NCBI GenBank assembly: GCA_019828595.1
Contig: JAHQRK010000007.1
Location: 372,001 to 436,000, forward strand
Direction of reading: 5' to 3'
Origin: Aphanomyces cochlioides
Taxonomy: Eukaryota; Oomycota; Saprolegniomycetes; Saprolegniales; Verrucalvaceae
Length of the DNA stretch: 64,000 nt
Below, one piece after another: positions 26,526 to 37,206 of this stretch. The notes below the pieces were generated by a model. That model was not told the DNA's origin, ran no database searches, and worked only from the letters and a program-made list of their open reading frames with translations. The position numbers were made by a program, and so were the translations under genes. Every line of letters begins with the position of its first letter. Within the stretch, counting starts at the first letter, position 1.

Positions 26526-28518
26526 CAGGGAACGACTATCCACTTGGCCTACAGAATTACTTCGAATACTCACGAATAGTCGCCTCGGATTGGTCAGAAT
26601 ACTTCGAAATTCGTCTTTTCTTTTGTCCAATTAGATGCAATGTAGGAAATTTTATTCAGGAAAACATATTTTATGACAGTGTATTTAAATTCAGATCAAG
26701 TTTGCATTTATTAATGTCGAATTTCATTACAGAGCAGTATACAGAATGAAAGTGGTTCAAATATCAAAGAATTTATTGTTTTGTCAGCTTTGAGTGGATG
26801 CCAGCGATACCAAAAAATCCATAGGAAAGTATGTTTCACCTTTGAATTGATTGTATTTTGCCTTGTCTGTTGCGCCAATATAGATGCCATACTCAAATAT
26901 TGGAAAAGTATCTACCCAACCGGAATTGAACCGAGGGCGAATCAACAAATGACTGACATGTTACTTTACACATGATGTGAGGGGTGAAAGATTAGCATGG
27001 GGCCATCCAATTGGATGGCAGTGCGCCCCCACCTTTTTAATATAAAATTTAAATTATATCAATAAAATAACTTGTATTCATTATGAAGAACAAAAATATT
27101 GAGCGAAAAAATATTAGACAAAATACCCCCCCTTAACCCTGAACCCCCAAACACACAAATTCAATACAAAAAACAAGATAACTTTACTGCTGCAAAACTT
27201 TTTCAAAACTGCGGCAAATTTCATCTTCCGTGATGCGTCCCCAGGCCAAAATGGAGCGGTTGATCAGGGCAAGTCTCTTCTTGGCGGCAGTTGGTGACTC
27301 AAGATCCTCAGTTTCATCATCTTCGATGTCGTCTTCATCAAGCCAAATGTCCCGCATGTGGCGCTTGAACGGCGCCATTATTCCAACGTCCAAGGGCTGA
27401 CAGACAGACGTCGAGTTGGGTGGTAAGGCACAGACATGACACCCCATATCGTTGATTGCCTTGTAGGACGACACACTGACATGGGGCTCGAAATTGTCAA
27501 GCATCACGACTGAGGGCCCTTCGATATCTTGCTCGAGGACGTCAACAAGGTATTGTTTCCAAACGACACCATCCATCCACGCCTTCTCTTGTACTGCGTA
27601 GGAATGGCCAACAGGATACGTGAGAATCTCATTCGTCGCGATCCTGCCGCCGGGCTTTCCTCGGATGATGAACATGAGTGGTAGTTTCTTGCCATCGCCG
27701 CGTATCGTCAACACCGCAGTCATGCGGTAGGCATTCTTCTCACCAGCAGATATCTTGGCATCGCCACCTCGTATCGACCAAATGATACGAGGTGGCATTT
27801 CATAATAAATTCCAGTTTCATCAACATTGTACCTGTAGCAGTCGTCGTACGTTTCATACTGTCGATGGAAGTCAGCCGCAAATTCGTCGCGAATCGACAT
27901 CAGTACATCTTGCTTGAGCTTCAATTTGCCAGGCCTCTGACGAGAAAATCCATGACGATGCGAAAAACGCTGGAGTAGCCGCAGTAGAGACTTGTATCCG
28001 TTGGACTTGTCGCTCAGATATGACCGAAGCCACTCCCGGTGGTTCTTCTTGATCCACTTGATTACGTGAGTGCATGTTAGAGCGCGCTCCTTTGCCCGCA
28101 TGAGTGTCATATATTCTTTTAAGCCATTAGGGTCGGGGAGAATCTCTGCTCTTCCTACAGACTTTAGCTTCTTACGCATTTTGCTGCCCTTGAAGGCTTC
28201 TATGGCATCACTGTTGGAAGCCCAATTTCGTATCGTGCGTCGCGGTATGTCCATCTCCTGTGCAACCGCATAGGACGACATTGTCTTCAACAACTCAAGG
28301 GCACGACGACGCTCCTCAATCGTGTGTGTGATGAGTACTTCTTCATGGGATGTTTTATGGCATTAAAATTGAGGCAACATGTAATTTAAATTGCTCTTTG
28401 GCGCGAATAAAAATCCCGCCAATCGGAGAGCAAAATTTCAATTAATTTTTTTGATTAGTTAAATTTATAGTAGTACCATATCAAAAGTTCGATAGGCCAA
28501 GTGGATGGTCGTTCCCTG
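26526..28518 (-). mobile_element. Pogo/Tigger-like DNA transposon nested in the chromovirus
   Basis: The ends are a 25-26-bp inverted repeat starting CAGGGAACGAC, then T or C, then ATCCACTTGGCCTA, flanked on both sides by TA (26524-26525 and 28519-28520). The TA duplication is typical of pogo-type elements. It carries one transposase gene on the minus strand. Taking the element and one TA out restores the chromovirus frame (PLNDL followed by FEWPDAKK). The left 650 bp are AT-rich and non-coding. Confidence 0.93.
27184..28281 (-). CDS. Pogo-like DDE transposase
   Basis: An uninterrupted frame from an ATG at 28281 to a TAA at 27184 (365 aa); the frame is open slightly further upstream without another ATG, so the extreme N-terminus may be incomplete. 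The N-terminal part has a helix-turn-helix (AVAQEMDIPRRTIRNWA) and a second DNA-binding region with WIKKNHREW. The catalytic triad is Asp in YNVDETGIYY, Asp in VVMLDNFEPH and Asp in TSVCQPLDVG, with 35 residues between the last two (DD35D). This is the pogo/Tigger arrangement. The acidic tail is DEDDIEDDETEDLE. The gene looks intact, so the element may be recent. Confidence 0.9.
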   Translation of the reverse strand: MSSYAVAQEMDIPRRTIRNWASNSDAIEAFKGSKMRKKLKSVGRAEILPDPNGLKEYMTLMRAKERALTCTHVIKWIKKNHREWLRSYLSDKSNGYKSLLRLLQRFSHRHGFSRQRPGKLKLKQDVLMSIRDEFAADFHRQYETYDDCYRYNVDETGIYYEMPPRIIWSIRGGDAKISAGEKNAYRMTAVLTIRGDGKKLPLMFIIRGKPGGRIATNEILTYPVGHSYAVQEKAWMDGVVWKQYLVDVLEQDIEGPSVVMLDNFEPHVSVSSYKAINDMGCHVCALPPNSTSVCQPLDVGIMAPFKRHMRDIWLDEDDIEDDETEDLESPTAAKKRLALINRSILAWGRITEDEICRSFEKVLQQ

Positions 28519-28835
28519 TAAATCATTTAGAGGCGAGACGACTGGAAGGGGTAGTCGAGCGAGGCGCTTGAGTCGAGGCACATTCTGAGGCTCATCATCA
28601 GCCCAGACAGCTGCTTCTACGGCCCGCTGAACATTTCCCCAACGAGAAAGCAAGTCTCCCCAGACATTGTCTTTGCCATTGATGTGACGAATGACATAAT
28701 TGAAACCAGACAGAGTCACCGCCAGCGCGCCAGCTTGTCCGCAAGGAAACGAGGCTGCGAGGCCTGTGGGCCAGTTCCAAAAATGAAACTCAAGTTGCGA
28801 TGATCAGTAAAAATGGCAAAAACCCCAGGACGATG
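28519..28835 (-). pseudogene. RNase H segment of chromovirus pol between the two nested transposons
   Basis: The minus strand encodes the RNase H end of the polyprotein (FAIFTDHRNLSFIFG, then INGKDNVWGDLLSRW), which joins DYLLL of the upstream part once the element at 28838-31354 is removed. It leads into the integrase part past the pogo-like insertion. Confidence 0.85.
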
Positions 28836-29011
28836 TATTGTGGGTTTTAGTCAAAATTTCCATGCTCGGTTGGTATGATCGCTCACGTGGGCGGTTCGGC
28901 AACCGAGAAAAACCTCTAGAAACGAATAATTTTGAATTTATGCAGGTAAGAGACACATCATTCGAGAGCCAAAACAATAAGAGAACGCGCGAAATCAGCA
29001 TCGACGCTTCC

Positions 29012-30061
29012 ATGACAACTACGCCGCAGCGAACTCCAAATGCAAACATAAACATTCGCTATTCCCCGTACCCAGAACGAATTCGTACACCAGTAAGGCT
29101 CAGATCGATGCCCGGAACCAACGCGGTCACCCCACAAGATACAGGCGACATCGCACCAAATCAAGTGACACCGTCCAACGCCCACCGTTTCCAACTACAC
29201 GTTCGGCCAATTGTGAAGACAACCGTCGGACAGCGCGACTCGTCCGGGAAGATGCTAGCGGACTATATTGCAAACGGATCGACGTTTGCGGACATCGTGA
29301 CGGACTTGTGGAAGCGCTTTGGATCACGAGTAAACTCCAGAGCAGTTTGAGGTGAAGACGAATGGATCTCGGTGGCTCCATGCGTTGCAGATTGGACCAA
29401 GGTCATGCAGCTAAAGGCAAAGAAACACATTGTCGACACAATGAAGTCGGAAACAGCGATGAACCATTGGTTGGCCAAGACACGAGGGGACACAATAATC
29501 CTCGTCATTTTCGCGTATGGATCTGCCATTTCCACGCAGCAGCAGCTGGAAGAGTTCAAGGCCGCCTGCATTCGCCCACAAAACACTGACCGAGCAGGTG
29601 CCATCGCAGAGCAATCACTGCGAGATGTCGTGATCCAACTGCAAGCTCAATGGTCAACAACGTTTACGACAGATTCCGTCGTGTGGCGAATGTGGGCCAC
29701 TCACGTAACGCGCAGCACCAATCGTCACGAGTGGGAGAATGCCATCAATCTGCCGCCGCCAAATTACATTGTTCATCTGCTGCGTCCTTCGGATAGTCGT
29801 CTTGAAGAACAACATGCAACGCTGACTCGTTCCTCCCACATGGCCTTGGATTGCATTAAACCATCCATGGCTGATTGCTGCCGATTGCGACGTGATTGGG
29901 AGGCGTTTGGACACCGGATCGAGGCATTTGAAGAGAATCTCTTGACACGGAAAAGTGTAGTCGAAGGTTTTCTCCGGGACATGATACCTCCACCTGCCAC
30001 TGACGTTCCTGATCCTTTAGTACATCTTGAGAATGTTGAGGACGTCGACCATGCTGAGTAA
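29012..30061 (+). pseudogene. Accessory protein of the two-gene DD34E transposon, one in-frame TGA
   Basis: The ATG at 29012 starts a frame that runs to a TAA at 30061, broken once by a TGA at 29348-29350. The product would be about 349 aa. Its N-terminus is Thr/Pro/Arg-rich (TPQRTPNANINIRYSP), which could bind DNA or another protein; the rest is helical. The accessory gene of the copy at 53938-54932 matches throughout: WLAKTRGDTI against WLTRNRGGTI, FKAACIRPQNTDRAGA against MKAACIDPQDQDRAGA, and WRMWATHV against WLMWAARI. Conservation in a convergent position in both copies suggests that it belongs to the transposon. No family recognised and no catalytic motif seen. Confidence 0.8.
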
Positions 30062-30090
30062 GGGTTGAGCTAATCATCAAACACGAAAGT

Positions 30091-31271
30091 TTATTCAAAG
30101 CCATCTAGCTCTGTAAATTCTAATTCGTCATGTGAACTAGTTTCAGCGATCATTGGTTCGAGGCGCTTGTCTTTGGATAGTGGCCCCACTGGATTGAAAA
30201 CGCCGTCAACCATCCAGCCACAGTGCTCAAATACTCTGGACATGTCGTGATTTCTGAAGCGCTGAAACATTTCGGCAATGAACGTAGTGACGTCGCGACC
30301 ACTCCTTTCATTGTAGTGGCGCTGAAAGGCACGTTTCATGAATCCAAACATGAACTCAATCGGGTTGAAGAACGGACAATAGGCTGGTAGAAAGACCATC
30401 ACCACGCCAATGCTTCGAAGATAGTGAACTATCTCCGAGTGCCGATGAATCGAAGCTGCATCGAGGATCCACACAGAGCTAGGGCCAGGATACAATCTGA
30501 CTGGGCTGTGCACGGAATGAACGAATTCTCGGCAACACGCCGTGAATTCCACTCGGTCAAAGGTCCCCTCGGTATCAAAGTAGTCGAGAACACCATTGAC
30601 ACCGATAAAGGCGAGTACAGAAACGCGGGGCTTACGAACAAAGTCGCCATGCATGGCGACTTAGAAAAGGTTGCCAGGATGGCAACCTTTTCTCCACGCT
30701 TGCGGATCATTCCTCGATTGTCGAATGAAACTTCGTCCAAAAACACCAAATTTTGATGACTCCAATCGACGTGGCTCATTTCTTCAGCGAAGCGAAACAC
30801 ATCGCGCTCCTTGATGTGCATGGCGCGTCGCTCAAGCACTTTCCAAGTCAAACCGAAGCTTCGAATGATTCGCCAGACGGAAGTCTTCGAGATGGCGATG
30901 CGGTGAAAACGCTTGAACGCACTTTGGGCTTCATCGAGGTAAGCTAGTGGGTGCCGATCGTAGAATTCAAATATCCACTGCCGCTGTGCTGCTGTGAACT
31001 TTTTCTCTGCCGTGGTTTTGGAGCGCTGGTAGCCCCCTGTGTCTTCGTAAACTTTGACCCAGTTGCTGATAGTTCGTTCCGACTTGTTGAACACATGGGC
31101 GAGGTGCCTGCGCGAGTAGCCCAAGCTGTAATACGCATATAAGCAATGGTACACTGTGTTGGTGTGCGCATGCTGCGGGTTGCTGCTTCCTCCATGCCAA
31201 GTAGAGATGAAGCGTGTTCGGAAAGAGAACTGCAATGAATTTCGAGCCAGCGTTTCACGAATTTCGACCAA
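30091..31271 (-). pseudogene. DD34E transposase, frameshifted
   Basis: Two overlapping minus-strand frames form one protein: 31271-30655 (helix-turn-helix YSRRHLAHVFNKSERTISNW, then LVFLDEVSFDNRGMIRKRGEK) and about 30660-30091 (RKPRVSVLAFIGVNG, VWILDAASIH, CPFFNPIEFMFGFMK). The catalytic residues are Asp in FLDEVSF, Asp in WILDAAS and Glu in NPIEF, with 34 residues between the last two. This is the DDE_3-type core of IS630/Tc1/mariner enzymes. A one-base frameshift lies near 30640-30670. A true ATG is not in the N-terminal frame (one in another frame is at 31279), hinting at a second lesion or an intron. Confidence 0.85.
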
Positions 31272-31356
31272 TCAAACATTGACGTCTATTTTTTCAAACC
31301 ACACGTGAATGCGCCAAACCAACCCTTTTCGGCAAATTTCAGCGGAATTCACAATA

Positions 31357-34300
31357 ACAGATAATCCAACCGCTTGCATGATTGTACGATCGCAAAAGCT
31401 TCCTTCTCCACCGTTGCCCATCTTGAGCTGGCACCTTTAAATGAACCACTCAAAAAGGCTAGAGGCTCATGGTCTTGGTCGCACACAGGCAGATCAGCTT
31501 GAACCGCGGGAATTTGAGTTAATACCGCACCCCAATGATCTTGACTGGCATCAGTATACAAGCAAAATTGCTTTGCAGCATCTGGATGCGCAAGCGTCAC
31601 CATATTCCGTAGCGCATCTTTGCAAGCGCTAAATGTCTGAAGATGGACCTCACCCCACCCATGCGAGACAAGGTCGTAGCGAACTAATTTGGACTTCTTC
31701 CGAGTGTCGGCTAATTTACAAATAGTATCCAACAGCGTCATCAAAGGCGCAACCAGAGCCGTAAAATTCGGGATGGATTGACGCATCCAATTGAGCGCGC
31801 AGACAAATTGTTGTAGTTCCTGCGCGTTCTGGGGTGGTTGAAGCGAAATCAAACCAGCGAGACGCTGGGGGTCGTGAGAAATGCCAGCGGCGGAAATAGT
31901 TTTACCACACCACACCACCGATGGAGTATAGAACTCACACTTGGCTGGATTAAGCTTCAACCCGAAATGTTCAGCACGTTGCAGCAACCATCCGAGGAGA
32001 CCTAAAAGCTCGTCCTCCGAGGAGGCGCTGCCCAAAGCGTCATCGAGCCAAGCCTCGATGCCATCACCATACTTTTCTCCATAAATTGTCTGAGCAACAG
32101 ACTGACAATAAGCCGCCGCATCCGATTGACCCATAAGAACCCGATTGGGCTCAATCATTTCGTCGACACCCATGATGGTATGTGCCTCTCGACTCGCGGG
32201 ATGGAGCGGAAGCTGCCAATACCCCTTGTACCAGTCGAGGGCAAAGAAACAAGTTTTACCAGCTAAACGAGCCATAACGACCTCTAGCACAGGCATAGGC
32301 CAGTGCATCGGCTCGGTTTGGGAATTGGGGCCACGAGTATCGACGGTCATACGCATAGAGCCGTCTTTTTTCGCCACAATGCGAGGAGGGGAACACCACC
32401 GCGAGCGATTCGTCCGACGTGCCAGACCCGCGTTGACTATGTCGCCCAAATGAGTACGTAAAAAATCCGCCTGCAAAGGTAAATAACGCTGAGCCTTGCA
32501 CGCGGTCGGTGTAGCATCCTGCTTAAAACGAACTTGGAGTGGATCCACCGCCACAGGAGGGTCCTGATGAAATTCCAAACGGAACACATCTTCGTACTTG
32601 TGCAACAACGAGGTAAGGCGCGTGGCACCAACCTCAGATAGACCATTTTCAGTTGCTTCGACAATTTTTTCAGCCAACACCACACTAACAGACGATGTAA
32701 CAATGTCATCATCATCACTATCGATGTCCGCATCACCTTCAGCATCCAATTGAGCGCGACACGCCTTCAAAACTCGACACAGAGCTGACATGTCATGGTC
32801 CAAAACAGACAGTTGACCCAAATCATAAACTGACGGCGAGGCCGTGGCATTTCGAAGGAGGTCTTCAGCAGAATAACCCAAAACCTTCATCACCGGCCGT
32901 CCAACCGTGATAGCAAGCGTGGGATCCGTATCATCAACCCACGCACTAACCGATGTCAACAAAACAGGCGTACCTCCCACAAGCAGCGCCAACTCAGGCA
33001 CTACCACATGCCTGGACAAGGTAAGTGGGACACCACCAAAGCCTTCCATCACCTGGGGGCTGTCCAGTACTGCCAACTGGAGGTCCAAAGTAGATGTAGA
33101 TGATAATCTGTCAACGAGACCATGAGAAACAATCAGACCAGAGTCACAACCAGAGTCCAATAAAGCGGGAACAGGGTCGTCGAGGCCACCATGAACCACC
33201 ACAGACCAACAACTACCATCCTTTGGTGGACCATCAGGCCACTTCAGAGCCTTCGTCTTGAAGGTGACCAGCGCCTTTTTGGCCTCCGATTTGGCTTCGA
33301 CTTTCGCAGCGGCCTTGCCATCCGAGCCATCCTTGGGGACAGAGCCCTTTGGCTTGGCTTCGGCGCGCTTGGCGCGTATAGCAATTTTATCAGCGTCAGA
33401 TGTGGACTCACATTTTGAAATATGGTGAGGACCACCACAACTCCAACACTTCATAATCTTCGGCTGCTGACTTGCGCCAGCACTTTTGGAGTCGCCGCCT
33501 CTGTTTTGACGCGACAACGTCTTGGCCTTCGGGTTGATGTCATCAGGCACCTTCACAAGGCCACTGGCCTTCGCTGCCCGACTAAATTCGAGGTGCGCAA
33601 CCAGCTTAGTCTTGACAAATGCCATGAACTGTACTACTGAATTGCGGAGGTGCTTCTGATCGAGCTCCAAATGATTTTTCACCACTGCCCGCAGCGCCGC
33701 AGGGCGTAGACCCTCCATCAGAGCCTTCACCGCGTTCTTTGGGTACTTTGTATTGAACGAACGCATGTTGTTCTTGTCCAACAAAGCCCAATGTGCATAC
33801 ACCCACTTGTCATAACACTTGTTGGGGTCGAGTTCCTTGTCGTCCATGATGACAGACGAACGAATCTTGGCCTCTAGGTCCCCGTAGTCAGGGCCATGAT
33901 GGTTTAGAGCACATTGAAAGTACTCTGTCCATTCTTGCTCAGTGATAGACGCCACATCTCGCACAAAATGCATATCAGCTGCAAAATTTTTGGCTTTGGC
34001 ATCCAAACATGTGCCAATAGGACGGATCGCAATACGGGTACCCAACGACCTCGCCGCTTGCGCGCATTCGTTGCAGTATTCGTAATATTGATTCGCAAGT
34101 TGCCGTCTCGCATCCAGCGTATATCCAGTGTATCGCGATGCCTTCGGAGCGGAAAAACCACTCAATAAAGACGCAGTCGCACGAGTGCTGCTGTCTGCGT
34201 TTGGCTCAACGGTGGTAGGCACAGGAGGAAGTGCTTCAGTTTTCACCATTGCCGCCCACGCCATTCTCTCACGCTGGAACGCCTGCTCACGCGCAGCATC

Positions 34301-34935
34301 TCGTTGGCGGAACTCCTCAGCCAGGCTTTCCAGACGTTTTTGCGACTCCAAAACCGCGTCAACGATTCGACGCGATTCAGCTTCGCGGACTTGTAATTCT
34401 TTTACCATCGCTTCCGCGCGGGCGGCTCGCGTGGTCTCTGCATTCAAAGCTTGTCGCAGAGCATTCAAGTCTTGCTCCAAAGCAACACCAGCTTGTTGCA
34501 TCGTCTCTGCCTTCATAGACTGCCTCGTCAGCTCATCAGCATGAGCAACGAGTAGACGATCCCGCTCATCCTGACCCATATTCGTGGACGTGGGCGGGGG
34601 ATAATGATGATGAATCTCCTGATGTACAGCATTTTGCTCGTCATCATAAAAACATTTTGAACGGCCAATCGAAGCTGAATGTCGATGGTCGCAGGGTACC
34701 CCGGTGCAGGAGCAGGTAACAGCAACGGTATCGGGGGTTGTGACATCGTCAGTTCTTGATCAATATCCATAGCACCGATGTCTCCAACCGAAACTCCGTC
34801 ATCTTCATAGACGAGGGCCGCAATGTCGCGACGTAATGTCGCCAGATCTCTGATGCCATCGTCCTCGGCTTCTTCGCGGTAATACTGTCGACCCGGCAGC
34901 GTCCTGTCGGACATTTGATCACTTGAATCCGCCAT
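31357..34935 (-). pseudogene. Gag-protease-RT polyprotein of the chromovirus
   Basis: Gag starts at an ATG at 34935. A frameshift near 34645 leads into a frame of more than 1,070 codons. In order come an Ala/Glu/Arg-rich coiled coil (about 34600-34250), gag, a CCHC knuckle (CWSCGGPHHISKC, about 33450), the aspartic protease with LLDSGCDSG (about 33150), RT with FFALDWYKGYWQLPL and the active-site box WLDDALG (about 32050), and the start of RNase H (LYTDASQDHWG, DYLLL). The RT box has Trp-Leu before the Asp pair where Tyr/Phe-x is usual. The frame ends at the nested transposon at 31354. Confidence 0.92.
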
Positions 34936-34991
34936 ATCTTGAGTTTGTCAAGTCGGGTGAACTTCGCTTTTGACTTAACTAATAAATTAAT

Positions 34992-35263
34992 TGATGTGTC
35001 TTCGTAGTGGCGCCGCGCTAGCACCGACACGCAAAATGAGCCCCCTTGAGACTACACAGCAGATCGCTGTCCTGAACGCAAGGCCGTGAAATACAAACTG
35101 ATTAACAACCTTAAAGCCAACGAATCCTAAGATCTCATATCTTTCGAAAGATCGGATGACCATTGAAGATACGTTGAAAATCCGAACATGTACATAGGCA
35201 AGTCGGTTCGTCCAACCGACTGGGCATGCAAATCAAAGTGAAACGAACGATGCTAACACATCA
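34992..35263 (-). repeat. LTR (5' LTR of the minus-strand element)
   Basis: 272 bp, TGATGTGT...ACACATCA, followed by the target duplication CCCGT (35264-35268). By eye identical to 24760-25031. Confidence 0.95.
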
Positions 35264-35268
35264 CCCGT

Positions 35269-37206
35269 GATATTCAAACTCCTGGCCAAGGATGCAATCG
35301 CGTCTTCGTCGGGGACAATGATGGCCACCAAGACGGCATGCAAGCTGTCGCCATAGACAAAAGGCTGCGCGACGTATGGACTCGTGACTAGAATGTTTTC
35401 AATCTTCTCGGGGGCAATGTATTCGCCTTGGCTCAATTTGAAAATGTTCTTCTTGCGGTCGACGATCTTCAGTCGGCCGTCAATAGTCCAGACGCCAATA
35501 TCCCCCGTATGAGCCCACCCGTCGGCTACAATCGTCTCTGCAGTTTTGTCGGGGGCTTTGTAATATCCCTGGAAGACACTTGGACCCCGTAGACAGATTT
35601 CCCCACGCCCATTGACAGCCATTCGAGTCGCAGGATCGTCGCCGTGGAATGTGTCGGTCACGTTGTACCTAAACAAGAGCAGTGTGAATAAAAGTCTGTC
35701 CAGGACAAGCTAGCATACCCCATGTCTGGCACCGACACGAGCTTGAATTGTGTGCAAACCAAAGGCAGGCCAACGGTGCCAGCAACTGTGTCGGAAGCGT
35801 GAGTCGAAGTACAGCCGCCTGCAGTTTCAGACTGTCCGTAGACTTCAAAAATTGGGACTTGGAAGACAACGCGGCAGGAGCAAGTGGTGCCGATCCCGTC
35901 GCGATAAAGCAGCACCGATCCAAGCCTAATTTTCTGGACCTAAACATTCTCAAGATCAGCACAAGGAAGTGTTGCTTCAGCGGACTTTTGAAAAGACAAG
36001 CTGGTCAAAGATCGAGTGAGTGCGTTCTCCGTAAGCAAGATTAGCCAGCTTTGTCTGGAGAGCCCAGTCAAAGAGCCAAGCCTTGAGACCGCCTGTCGCT
36101 CTCGTGCCATTGACAACCTTGTCGTAGATTTTGTTGAGAAGACGAGGGACGGTGACGAAAAGTTTGGGGTGAAGAAGAGCCAAATCTTCCGTCAATTTCA
36201 AAGTGTTGCCTTGGTAAAACCCAATCGTCCCTTGGGCAATGACGACAAGCGCATGGACTTCTTGCTCAATGACGTGGGCAAGCGGCAAGTAGGACAAGTG
36301 GATCGTGTCTTTTTGAAACGCAGGACCACTCACGCCGTACGCCATACGCTCCCAGACACCAGCATACGCTGCTAGGATCGCCTTGTGGGTCACTGGGACG
36401 CCTTTGGGATTGCCCGTCGTGCTACTCGTATATCTACAAGAATTAAGTCAGTGTCAAATACAACACAAGAACGACGTACATGAGCGCATGATAGTCCAAA
36501 GGCGACGGAAGAACTGGAGCCAACTTGTGGCTTTCTCCAATTGATTCAATCTCACGCAGAGTGTACAATTTCAAACCAACTTCGGCGGCAACAGCAGTGT
36601 TCTCTATGGAGAAGGCGTCGACGTCGACAACGACGACATGCTTGAGAGTCTCGACGGCCTTGTGGGCAATTCTGTGCTTGTGCAGACAACAGTCGGGGAT
36701 TGAGTTTGTTGTAAGATGTACTCGGTCGATGTAGCTCCGACGGTGTCGTATATTGCTCAATACTGAGCGAGAACCCATTCTGGGCGATTCTTCATGTAGA
36801 TGCAAAGCGGTCTTTCGTTGTCTGCCGTAACTTGGAGCAAATTTTCCTTGATCAAACCCGCAGCCAAGTTTTCAATGCGGCGGTAAGCTTGAGCATACGT
36901 CTCCCAGACAAAATCTTGTGCGACGCCATTGGCATCAAACGGGCGATGGCCCAAGAAATTCACATCGGGGCTTTCCTTCACGGCCAGTTGGAGCGCTTCA
37001 AACATGGTCGACACGTGAGATTGTGGCATGAATCCGACGCTGTAGACTGGGCCATGGCCTTCCTTGACATTGGAGTCGTCGATCTGGACGTAGCCAGGAG
37101 CAACCTTTTCAGCGGCTTTTGGCATGGTTAGAGTATGAATGACGCCGATCGCCGCAACGGCTGCGACGGCGAGGGCAAATTGCGAAGTTGTCGCCTCGAG
37201 TTTCAT
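35269..37206 (-). pseudogene. N-terminal and middle part of a split acyl-CoA synthetase gene
   Basis: Starts at an ATG at 37206 with a hydrophobic N-terminal anchor like that of the intact gene at 40504-42720, and keeps the family landmarks (FLGHRPFDANG, YMKNRPEW, LAHVIEQE, FYQGNTLKL, VPRLLNKIYDKVVNG, LKIVDRKKNIFKLSQGEY). It is broken: a stop and small deletion at about 36757 just after WVLAQY, a frame change around 35850-35960, and the retrotransposon at 35268. The ATP-binding loop reads YTSSTTGNPKG, with Ser in place of the usual first Gly. The remaining C-terminus is at 24437-24759. Confidence 0.88.

Larger units (their letters stand above)
28838..31354. mobile_element. Two-gene DD34E (Tc1/mariner-IS630 type) transposon nested in the chromovirus
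   Basis: 2,517 bp flanked by TA on both sides (28836-28837 and 31355-31356). The ends are imperfect inverted repeats starting TTGTG (left TTGTGGGTTTTAGTCAAAAT, right read inwards TTGTGAATTCCGCTGAAATT). Excising it restores the chromovirus frame (DYLLH followed by RPGVFAIFTDH). It has two convergent genes whose stops are about 30 bp apart: a transposase on the minus strand and an unrecognised gene on the plus strand. A diverged second copy lies at 53307-54932. Confidence 0.92.
24760..35263 (-). mobile_element. Full-length Ty3/gypsy chromovirus-type LTR retrotransposon, 10,504 bp including two nested transposons
   Basis: Bounded by two 272-bp LTRs in the same orientation that start TGATGTGT and end ACACATCA, and flanked by the 5-bp direct repeat CCCGT. 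It reads on the minus strand: gag, protease, RT, RNase H, integrase, chromodomain. Removing the nested elements at their TA sites (26526-28518 and 28838-31354) restores the reading frame at both places. Three internal frameshifts (about 34645, 26385 and 25760) make this copy inactive. A G-rich stretch beside the left LTR (25032-25060, CCCCCC on the plus strand) is a candidate polypurine tract. Confidence 0.95.

Noticed and set aside
26911..26995. Possible tRNA on the minus strand (GGTTCAATTCC T-arm-like sequence)
   Set aside because: The acceptor stem pairs at only about five of seven positions and neither a D arm nor a proper anticodon arm can be drawn, so I do not call a tRNA.
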